A DNA stretch of 64,000 nt from Hirundichthys speculiger (taxonomy: Eukaryota; Chordata; Actinopteri; Beloniformes; Exocoetidae), in NCBI GenBank assembly GCA_018398805.1, contig JAGFBZ010002028.1, positions 1,178,501-1,242,500 of the forward strand. Reading direction: 5' to 3'. The notes under the pieces are model-generated. The model ran no database searches, was not told where the DNA came from, and saw only the letters and a list, made by a program, of their open reading frames with translations. How positions within the stretch are numbered: the stretch's first letter is position 1; the number at the start of each line of letters is the position of its first letter. The translations under genes were made by a program, and so were the position numbers. Of this stretch, positions 56,501-64,000 are shown one piece after another.

Positions 56501-59500
56501 GCAGAGGTGTAGGTTGTACATCATAGTTGGAAAACAACAAAAAAAAAAAAATCTTCTTGATGTGTTCACGTGGTCTACTTTTGCTCAGATGCTGGCGAAT
56601 GTGAGAAGACCCAGCAGGAGTCCTTCAAGTCAGTTTGGTGTACAAGAGATCTTTAAAGTCCTCTGTTGTTAATTAGCCCTGCGTACTGAATCCCAAACTA
56701 CACTGCAAACTGTCTCTGGAGACTTCAGACAAAAGTGTGTAAAAGTTATGAGGCAACTACAACCCGTAATAATCATTTGTCGGCGTCTGTGAGGAATTCT
56801 CAGCAACGCTCCCATCTCAGACAACAACTCACTGGAGATGCAGGCCGCTGAATCATTTACCACATCAAATAGTCACTTAATAAGAAAGTAAATAAGATCA
56901 ATTGTGTTTTGCTTTTTTTACATTTGCGTCTTGGAGTGTGTAAAAATGAAGCCGTAATTTTCTTAGGACTTTGTAACAAGTGCATCTACAAAATCAGCTG
57001 TGTGGACGGATGCATACAGTGAATACAGTCAAATCCACCCAGGAGCTGCTATATGAAGAGCCAGTCTTTGTTACAAACTCCATTCGCCTTTACACCTGGG
57101 AGTGACAAATGGTAATTCTGCAATACCAATTACTCTCCCCATGACAGATAGTGGAGTGTGAGCAAATCTTACGAGTAGCAAAGATCATACACAATCTGCA
57201 TAAAGCACTAATAATTTGATTAATTGCAGACAGCGTGGTTGTAAACGAAAATCCCCCTTTGTCATGTTGCTGTATGTGTTGGAGTTCACGAGCCTTCAGA
57301 CCTGTCAATCAGCCTCTGGGAGGTCAACCAATCAGAAAAGCCTCAACCAAAATCTTCTCATTTTCACGAAGAGCTTGATCTTGTGATTTACGGTTCCACA
57401 TAGCAACTGTGCATGTTGTGTTTATACTCGACCATTATTGTTTGTGCTGCTCTGTAATTACACCACCAAACACTAAGTGGCAGCGCAGCCTCTTTCCTGC
57501 AACGCTCTTGCCTCCACTTACAGCAATCCATTTTTTCTACCTGGCTCAAAAACGACAAAGAAGAAGCAGTAGCAACAAAAACATAGAAGGACATACAATG
57601 CTCCCAAGCAGATCGATCACATTCTTGCAGCGTGTGTTTCGCTAAAGAATATTTAAATACCTTGGGAGGTGCAAATGCTGCTTAGAAGGGTCGAGTTCCC
57701 CACTATGTTGGGCAGAAATCATTGGCTCAACATAGAAGCATAAACCACACCTAACGCTTATCATACACATGCATTTTACAACTTAGTTTTTGCAATTTTT
57801 AAAGAATACACTTAATCAACAAAAGGAAAACACTCAGTTTGCAGTATAGTTTGGTGTTTCATTATCTCCTCTGATGTGAAAAATATACAAAAAAATTGTA
57901 TTAAAAAAAAAAGAACTGAACAATACTTACCAAGAAACTCTATAAGTTTAAGAATCTTTAGTGGCAATCTATATTCAGGCTACCATTTGTGTTTTTGTTT
58001 AGACATGTGCACTCTGTACCGAACAACCTTGAGAGGCAAACAGCACCACTACACTCCACATTGTGCATTCAACCCCTATGTGCCAAAACGGAGCCCTTGT
58101 ACAATACACCGCACAGCAGCCTGGCCGGTACTTCCCAACACTGGGGGTTCCCAGGGGCCAAGCGCCAACAGGGCGTTGGACACAGGGAGGGGGACCCTGC
58201 AGGACTGGAAGCTATAGTGTGCCATTACAGTGCAATAATGGGAACAGGATAATAACCTGTTGGTAGCCATGAAATAGGAAGTCTGAGCCAAATCCCTGCT
58301 TGCTGTAAAAGAAAAAAGAAGAAGATGTGTTTTAGATCTCTGGATGACACCATCATGAATCCATAAAAATGTAATTACACAGTCACATAGCTAAAGGTGG
58401 ATGGAAAGTGTGCTAATAAAAAGTCACTTTAACGAGATTAAACCTTATTAAAGAGGCAGAGCACATCCATTACATCAGACAAACTGTATTGAAAAAGAAA
58501 GCTTCTGAAAAAGGCAATACCTCGCACTAGCTGGGAACATCTCACAACATCTGTGTGAGGATGATCAACTGTTATTTCAAAACCTGTAATCAACAAGTTG
58601 AAAGTGGACAAGTCAGTAGCACAAATACAACGTTGACAGAAACACATCACCAGCTAGACACTGAGGATTACATTTAGTCAGAAGAGGAACTAAAAGAGAG
58701 CTCAGAGGTTTTCTACGTGCCCATGTGGACTTGGGAGTAATTTGGTCATTTGCAAATAGAGCCTCTGTGGAGTTCATGCAGCAAAAATGACTCACTGTGG
58801 AAACCAGTGCAGTTAAACACAAAACATTAAAGACAGGTACATGCAGAACTCTGTGCTCACCTAGCGTTTGCAGCACTATCGTTTCCAGTGCTACAAGCTC
58901 TTGTGAGTGCAGCTGGAAAGCCTGAAAAACATCAAGGGATGAAAAAAAAGTCAAATGTGCTTCCCAACAACCACAGAACATGACTCAATGGCTAAGCTGC
59001 ATTTGGTTTTTTTTTGTTGTTTTTAAAAAAAAGAGCATTTCCAGAAAAAAACAACCAAAAAACAGATGGAGAAAGGTGATTTGACAAGGTATGACTTTGC
59101 CTGAGTGTTCATATATAAAGGTTAGGAGCAAAATCCACATTCAGCATCATTTTGACAAACTTTAGTCAAAGTGGACTGTTTAAAACAAAACTAAGAAAAT
59201 TCCCATTATTCACATCTCACTTAAATGCAACATTTTGTAACCAAGGTGATTCAGCTTTGTGGCAAAGACGTGTTGACAAAGGAAGGAATCAAGTGGCAAA
59301 GAAACTGTAAAACTATTTTTTTTTTCTTAAATGCTATGACCAAGACAGAGGCAGGCTGTCAGTGTTAATCTCATAATACAGTAAAGTGAATTTATAATGC
59401 ACCTTTCACAGATTAAAAAAAAAAAAAAACAAAAAAAAAACCTACTGAACCTTTCGATTGCTTTTTTACACTGATGATCTGCACTCTGGTCTGAGTTTAA

Positions 59501-62116
59501 AACTCCCAGCTGCAGTTACCGTGGAAAAAAGCTCAAAACTTAAATCCACAACTGAAAAACCAATGTTACGCTGAAGACAGTAAACGTTTCTCTCCTTTTC
59601 CTATTCAATAAACTTGATTCATCAAAAACATAACTGATTCAAACATTATCAGAGATGATCATTAGTTGCAGCCTACTAAAGAGCATTACTGAGGCCACGC
59701 TATAATGCACCACGATGGAAGGTAACATAACGTTTTCTATAGGCACGAGAATATTAACATTCTGTAATATTTATGGAAAGATAAGATTTTATGCAGTTGG
59801 CCTTTACATACAAGGACCAAGCAAGGCCAAAAAAAACCTCCACAAACACATGCCACTTACACATAAAACCAGCAATCCAGAAACAAAAGCGTGACTCATG
59901 ACGCAAGCTGCAACAATGTGCACCAGTTAAGCCAAAACAACAAGAAAAATGTTGTTTATTTGGTGGACCTTAACCCTTTTAATTTGCTGATAACCTGACC
60001 TGAATGAGTGGAGCTCAAACGTAGCTGCGCTCATTCGACTGTTTCACCAGTCCTTCTAAAATCGGACTGTGACGTGGCGCCTGGTTTCATCTTTGTGGAA
60101 GACTCAGAAGTTCTCCTATTTCTGTATCTCCCCAATTCAAAACTGAGTTATTTGGAGCAAGTGATGAAAAATGCATGCAGGTAAAAGTGCTTGCTGTCGG
60201 TTTTCTCCCACATCCTTGTGATGGCGTCACGCCCGAAAGACACGGCGAGAAAGTTACTCAAAATTCTCTGATGTCACACACAGCCACTCACGCTACACAT
60301 TCATCTGGATTTTCACCTTTCCACAAAAAGGCAGCCACTTCTAAGCTTTTCTGAGACTCTCGCCTCTGTTGCAACCTGCTGATGACACCATGACACTAAG
60401 CTCAGTGGTGACTCCCCTCTGAGAACATCCCACCTGATGCCTCACAATGGCCAGGTACGGTTGATTGATTGTTAGCGGCCATTTTGGTCTGATGATGTCA
60501 AAATGTGAACAGCATGACGAAGAAGACTGTTTAAATACAAACTGTCATTTTTGCAGTTCAATCACCTTGGCTGAGAACTGAATGCTATGTAATAAATACT
60601 TAAACACTGAACAGCTGGACATGTGCATTTAAAAGTTTAGAGAAGGTCAAATGGAAGGTAGTATGAGAAAGTAGATGCGGTGCATTTGGGGCTTTTTACA
60701 CACATAACCACTAATGATAAAGGACAGCAACAAGGCAAAACAAGCAATACAAATGATTGGACATCGATCCAAAGCAAGGAAGATACACATCTATCCCTTC
60801 ATGGCTGACGTGTCCTGGGTAAAGTGGCACAAAACGGGGAGGAACGTCGACACGCTGAACCTCGCAAGAAATTCCAGGCTACTTTCCTGTCATTTCGACA
60901 AGGAAAAGATCACTGACGGCTACACAAGTGGTGATCCTGTCTACTTTTCCTGGAATAACCGGGGGAATCTGGAAACACACAGGTCTACAAAGTCCCTGAT
61001 GAGTGTGAGTGTGCTCAGGTAGCCTCTGTTAATGTTAGCTGTAAAGTTAACAGTGTATTTTAGGCACGATTTGAAATCTCATCTGGAAACTTTTGGAGTC
61101 GTGAGTGGTATTTTGCAAAGAAGAGCCAGTATGTAAGGCGCAAGAGTTTACTTACAGTGCTTTTAGTGTCTAGGGCAGGCTCTTGTGGGTTTATGAAGGC
61201 ATGAGCAATTTTAATGACGTGCTCCAGTTTCCTGGGCTGCTCTTCAACTTTAGCTGCCAGGAACAACGTGGTCTGGGAAATAATCTAAATTTAAAGAAAA
61301 AACAAGACAATTGTTACAATATGCAACATCCCACACTGTTTTATAAGCCAAAAATTCAGATTCACTTACATTTCTGTGGAATTTGGTGAAGGAGTGGATC
61401 ATATAAAATCTATGCATATAAACTATAGCGGTGTTGATAATCAGTTGAGACCTGAACACATAATTAAGGATAATGAAGGATGACAAGCAGTGAATCAGAC
61501 TTAAAATATTACATTCTAAGATTAGAAACCCGTTGGACGTTGGCGTTAAGGTAGCTAATGGTAGGTTAAACCCACGTGAAAACGTGTAGTAACGTCAAGT
61601 CTTAATCTCAGTTTTCCGAGTGATTTCTTTATTTCGTTTTAAAGTTTTGAACACAGACACAAGAAACAGGCAGAAAGCGTTTATCGACGTTATCAGGAGA
61701 CGCGACGCTAACAATAGAATCTGCAATGTAAAGAGGCTAAACAATAGCTAACATAGCCGGCGGTCCTGGACACCTGCGGCTGGAAATAAACGAACAGTTA
61801 ATCCTGATAAATGTCTGGTCTCTCCAGGCAGGACTTTAGGCGCAGTAAGGACAGACAAAAGCGTTTAAATGATGTTTAAATGTGATAAAAACAAGCCTCT
61901 GCATCTGTGCTAACATCAGCTAGCGCGTCCGTTTAGCGGCTAGGCTCAGAAAGGATACACGTTGAGTCTCTGGCCTATATCCTGGATCAAGTTAGCAGCC
62001 TGCTGCCTGTAAGAAAGCTCCCTGTCGGCCTCTATTCCGCAGCGTCGAGACGGCGTGTTTTCGAGCTGCTCCCGGGTAAAGAGCCATTTCGTGGAGGGTC
62101 CCCGGTGCACCGCCAT
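52480..62116 (-). CDS. ccnt2: ccnt2: cyclin T2, CDK9 partner in P-TEFb, exons joined
   Basis: Cyclin T2 binds CDK9 to form P-TEFb, which phosphorylates the RNA polymerase II tail and pause factors and releases paused transcription. Nine minus-strand exons (61959-62116, 61370-61451, 61156-61284, 58861-58921, 58521-58583, 58257-58302, 55473-55636, 53659-53729, 52480-53526) join in phase into a predicted 606-residue protein. The N-terminal two-thirds of the first 260 residues is the double cyclin fold ([50 protein letters not shown]). The tail has a [10 protein letters not shown] block, basic Ser-rich and His-rich segments, and ends [15 protein letters not shown], the cyclin T2 C-terminus, which separates it from cyclin T1. 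Teleosts may have two ccnt2 copies; which one this is cannot be told. It is shorter than human CCNT2 because the middle is shorter. Confidence 0.95.
53659..53729 (-). CDS. ccnt2: ccnt2 exon 8, end of second cyclin fold
   Basis: The exon has 71 bp: two bases finish a split Glu, then [20 protein letters not shown] and NWR. The acceptor is ..cttgatttcag and the donor gtaatg. The helix HEFLQILE and the basic RLKKIRNW-type segment mark the end of the cyclin domain. Confidence 0.95.
53880..55434. mobile_element. hAT DNA transposon, split by a LINE
   Basis: The element is 53888-55426. Its ends TAGGGTTGGGCA and, reading inward from the right, TACGGTTGGGCA are inverted with one mismatch. The flanks GTAATGTG (53880-53887) and GTAATGGG (55427-55434) match at 7 of 8. 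Left of the LINE the plus strand keeps the start of a BED finger ([13 protein letters not shown] at about 54170-54208). Right of it the strand keeps the end of a hAT transposase ([31 protein letters not shown] at about 55031-55128), the C-terminal dimerisation region. The transposase middle is missing, so the copy was already reduced or was reduced by the insertion. Confidence 0.82.
54209..55003 (+). mobile_element. L2-like LINE fragment nested in the hAT element
   Basis: Plus-strand frames read [32 protein letters not shown], then [52 protein letters not shown] and [13 protein letters not shown]. These are reverse transcriptase motifs A ([10 protein letters not shown]) and B ([10 protein letters not shown]) of the L2 clade. 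The YADD block is deleted, and the sequence passes directly to a [14 protein letters not shown] C-terminus and a 3' UTR ending gcgcttttaaataaaatgta with ttat repeats. Stops and the deletion show it is inactive. Confidence 0.8.
55473..55636 (-). CDS. ccnt2: ccnt2 exon 7, second cyclin fold
   Basis: The exon has 164 bp: one base completes a split Ser, then [40 protein letters not shown] and [14 protein letters not shown] follow, ending one base into a Glu codon. This is the most conserved part of the second cyclin fold. The acceptor is ..cttcctgcag and the donor gtaagag. Confidence 0.97.
55637..58256 (-). other. ccnt2 intron 6 (2.6 kb)
   Basis: No transposon was recognised. The 180 bp next to exon 6 (58076-58256) are GC-richer than the rest and stay open in the exon 6 frame on the minus strand. 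The remainder is AT-rich with short A-runs and shows nothing recognisable. Confidence 0.55.
58257..58302 (-). CDS. ccnt2: ccnt2 exon 6
   Basis: The exon has 46 bp, encoding the end of a split Ala, [14 protein letters not shown] and two bases of Ser. The acceptor is ..ttcttttacag and the donor gttatt, a weaker donor than the other ccnt2 donors. [13 protein letters not shown] links the two cyclin folds. Confidence 0.93.
58521..58583 (-). CDS. ccnt2: ccnt2 exon 5
   Basis: The exon has 63 bp: a split Gly, [20 protein letters not shown], then one base of Ala. The acceptor is ..ttgattacag and the donor gtattg. HPHTDVV is a cyclin T hallmark. Confidence 0.95.
58861..58921 (-). CDS. ccnt2: ccnt2 exon 4
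   Basis: The exon has 61 bp: [20 protein letters not shown] and the first base of Gly. The acceptor is ..gtttttcag and the donor gtgagc. ELV-LE-I-LQTLGF is the last helix of the first cyclin fold. Confidence 0.95.
58922..61155 (-). other. ccnt2 intron 3 (2.2 kb)
   Basis: The intron contains an antisense THAP-like fragment (60714-61022) and A/T runs. Otherwise it is AT-rich with nothing recognised. Confidence 0.6.
60714..61022 (+). pseudogene. THAP-like zinc-finger fragment (transposon-derived?)
   Basis: A 102-codon plus-strand frame, antisense to ccnt2, contains [40 protein letters not shown] and [11 protein letters not shown]. The pattern W..W..(hydrophobic)..RL-SCHF resembles a THAP domain, where CxxHF closes the zinc site. 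Here the ligand position before SCHF is Leu instead of Cys, and the N-terminal Cys pair is not visible, so zinc binding looks lost. THAP domains occur in several DNA transposases. The assignment is tentative. Confidence 0.4.
61156..61284 (-). CDS. ccnt2: ccnt2 exon 3, cyclin box core
   Basis: The exon has 43 codons in phase 0: [40 protein letters not shown] and [13 protein letters not shown] is the cyclin box signature helix. The acceptor is ..aaatttag and the donor gtaagt. Confidence 0.97.
61370..61451 (-). CDS. ccnt2: ccnt2 exon 2
   Basis: The exon has 82 bp: one base completes Val, then [20 protein letters not shown] and FTKFHRN. The acceptor is ..gtgttcag and the donor gtaagtg. [12 protein letters not shown] is a cyclin T core helix that faces CDK9. 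Confidence 0.97.
61959..62116 (-). CDS. ccnt2: ccnt2 exon 1 with start codon
   Basis: ATG is at 62116-62114. It encodes [40 protein letters not shown] and [12 protein letters not shown] plus a split Val, with donor gtatcc. An in-frame upstream Met (62209) exists, but the MAVHRGPS start matches the family N-terminus, and the extra 31 residues have no counterpart. Confidence 0.95.
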
Positions 62117-62330
62117 TACGCTCCCACGGCCAAGCCCGACGGCGTTAGCATCGGGAGGGAGCGAGGCGACGAGGGCACCGGAAAGACAGAGCGGGGGAAA
62201 AAAAGGCAAGAAAACCGGTATTCCGTTTTCTGAACAGCGCCACCAGTGGTCGGCTGTACAATGGCCGCTTTTTTGTTTGTTTCTTTGTTTATTTTCATTT
62301 CTGGGTCCAAACTAATTTAAATTTGTAAGT
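62117..62330 (-). promoter_or_regulatory. ccnt2: ccnt2 5' region, CpG-rich promoter area
   Basis: Just upstream of the ATG the sequence is rich in C, G and CpG (ccggtgccctcgtcgcctcgctccc on the minus strand) and then falls off into AT-rich DNA beyond about 62330. This fits a CpG-type promoter without TATA. The start site cannot be placed. Confidence 0.45.
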
Positions 62331-62572
62331 TGTCAGTGACAACCAACAAATTTAAATTTAAATTAAATTTAAATAGTCACAATTAAGCCTTTATGTGTTG
62401 GGTCCAGTAGATATTAAGAGTTCGCGTGTTATTTTTTTTCGATGATTCACTGAGTGAATACAAAAATCATCCAGGAGTTGAAATACCGAGATTGGCCACT
62501 AGAGGTCACACATGTACTTTAAACCCAAGTGAGCATCAGAGCTGCTATCCAGGAGGAAACAGTAGGCCTCCA

Positions 62573-62811
62573 GGAACACATCAAGAAGATGGCCCCACAG
62601 ATGACCTGCTAAGTGAATGCCTCAGGCAACTGAAACCCAGCATGAAGGAGGAACCTGAGGGGTTACAGTGGACAGATAAGCCTCTGCACAGGCTGGACTG
62701 AAAGATAGCACAGAGGCACTGATCATGGCTGCACAAGAACAGGCCCGAAACACAAAATCTATAGAGGCCGGGGTCTACCACACCAGACAGGACCCCAGAT
62801 ATAAGCTGTGC
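62573..62811 (+). mobile_element. non-LTR retrotransposon C-terminal fragment
   Basis: The plus strand reads EGLQWTDKPLHRLD and, after a frameshift, DSTEALIMAAQEQARNTKSI and EAGVYHTRQDPRYKLC. This is the C-terminal region of a LINE protein known from fish and other animals, with the WKDKPLHG and STEALIMAAQEQ blocks. The segment between them is deleted, and the fragment stops exactly where the hAT end begins. Confidence 0.65.
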
Positions 62812-63440
62812 TAGGGCCCTATGAAATCCGTTTTATTTTTTTCTCAAATTCCGTTTTAATAGTTTTCATTTTCGTGTTTTTTGGTTTTTAATTTTTGAGA
62901 ATTCCGTTTTCAGGATTTTATGCAAATTTAACCTGAAGACAGTATATAAAGTAATGAAATATAGACAATTTATGCAATTATAACTAAACTATAATGTTTT
63001 CATACTTTTAAACATAGTGTCCGACAAAACATTTGTTTTTTTGACAAACCAACAAAAAAATTCAAAAGTTATTTTTATGTATCAAATAACTAAGAAAAAA
63101 TATAACTCAAATAGGTAAAATCCATTTAAAGGGCAAAAAAGAAAGAAACTGCAACAGCAATAAACTAATCGTTTTACTTGTACCTGACATTTTTCAGGTA
63201 TGTCATGACAAACTATGTGTCTGATAACAGAAAAAACTATATTTACCATAGCTTATATAGATACTATGAAATCCAAAGCACTGACCACTGGTTGTGTGTA
63301 TGAGTGTGTGTCCGTGTTTTTTTTCTTTCTTTAGGTGTTCCAGCTATTACAGACATCACCGTTTGAATAAATAAACGTCAGCCTCTTTGTGTTTAGCTCA
63401 GTGAGTGACTCTGCCTTTTTACGTTTGTGCTTTTCACTCA
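62812..63440. mobile_element. hAT-like left end, truncated or not closed
   Basis: tagggccctatgaaatccgt starts a TAGGGCCCTATGAAATCCG-type hAT terminus, followed by aaattccgtttt repeats and AT-rich DNA. No inverted partner was found before the window end, so the right limit is arbitrary. Confidence 0.45.
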
Positions 63441-63730
63441 TTTGATCATTGTTCGAAGACCACGGGGCAGACCAGGACACACTAGAGAGATTATGGGCCC
63501 GATTTTCCGCCAGATCTCCTAAAGCCGCTATTTAGGGATAGCGGGTAGCGGGAGGGGCGTTCCCCCGCAAAGAAGCAATCTTCCACCTTTCTAAACCCGC
63601 TATCCCACCTGCGCTAGTCCTTTAGTTCAAGTTTCCCTTGATGAGGAGTGACCACTCTAAATACTCCTATTTCCCTGTAGCCGTCATCGTTCTAAATGCA
63701 GCCCAGAGCAGGAGTTAGGATCAGGATTAA

Positions 63731-63769
63731 TGGTGTCCTTTCACTAATGGTGATAGGACACCATTAGTG
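63731..63769. repeat. two overlapping, mutually exclusive hairpins
   Basis: CACTAATGGTG (63742-63752) and CACCATTAGTG (63759-63769) form a perfect 11-bp stem with a 6-base loop. TGGTGTCCT (63731-63739) and AGGACACCA (63755-63763) form a perfect 9-bp stem that overlaps it. Confidence 0.75.
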
Positions 63770-64000
63770 AGTGGCTAGGTGATAGCCTGTCGCTATTTAA
63801 TTTAGCAAATTACTCACCTTCCTATAATTTATCTATTTTAATTTAATTTAGAGCGATTAATTTAATTTAGACAATTCCAAGTCAGACTGAGATGAGATTT
63901 TCAGTTCCTGCATTAATCTACATCTCCACTAAAGGGAGGCAGAGAGTATGTCTGGAGCTGAAGCTTCGCACCGTCTATACAAGTGTTGCTGCCAATGATG

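Larger units (their letters stand above)
62331..64000. other. upstream flank of ccnt2
   Basis: The flank contains a LINE fragment (about 62573-62811), the left end of a hAT element (from 62812) and overlapping hairpins at 63731-63769. No gene is recognised up to the window end. Confidence 0.6.

Noticed and set aside
57388..57645. Frames on both strands in ccnt2 intron 6
   Set aside because: No domain, no splice context, not conserved with any known cyclin T exon; chance.

Overview
The window is vertebrate nuclear DNA, most likely from a teleost fish and probably a percomorph. It carries two spliced genes whose exons were recognised by protein similarity, embedded in sequence rich in fish-type transposon remains (L2-like and RTE-like LINEs, many short hAT elements, Tc1-like fragments and MITEs). 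Species and chromosome cannot be read from the sequence. Protein family assignments rest on recalled family sequences, not on a search.

Plus strand, 3,185-30,061: the last seven coding exons of zranb3, the annealing helicase and structure-specific endonuclease of stalled replication forks. The visible 323 codons cover the end of the substrate-recognition region, a Cys-rich segment, the HNH nuclease domain and the C-terminal PCNA-contact tail. All exon phases join cleanly. The ATPase part lies before position 1. Two overlapping AATAAA signals follow the stop codon.

Minus strand, 62,116-52,480: a complete nine-exon ccnt2 (cyclin T2), the regulatory partner of CDK9 in P-TEFb, predicted at 606 residues. 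It has two cyclin folds, a Lys/Tyr/Arg/Glu-rich middle motif and a His- and Ser-rich tail. The two genes converge on a 22 kb interval with no recognisable coding exon. In human the same two genes also converge, but MAP3K19 and RAB3GAP1 lie between them.

The noncoding part is a layered transposon record. Three hAT-like copies keep 8-bp target duplications that are exact and terminal repeats that match (9,385-10,211; 37,338-37,965; 23,033-23,430, the last with one ragged end). Others keep near-exact duplications (4,623-5,606; 53,888-55,426). The last of these fills most of ccnt2 intron 7 and was itself split by an L2-like LINE. There is also a 492-bp MITE with about 47-bp inverted ends, a short piggyBac-type MITE flanked by TTAA, and two direct copies of one hAT family 16 kb apart.

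Several stretches of the intergenic interval (about 34.7-35.8, 43.6-44.2, 44.5-45.0 and 45.3-45.8 kb) lack repeat signatures and carry homeodomain-type TAATTA cores. They are the best places to look for conserved regulatory elements. No new genetic system is evident. The most unusual structures are the nested transposon in ccnt2 intron 7, the fold-back inside the 9.4 kb hAT copy, and the long G-run just upstream of a zranb3 splice acceptor.
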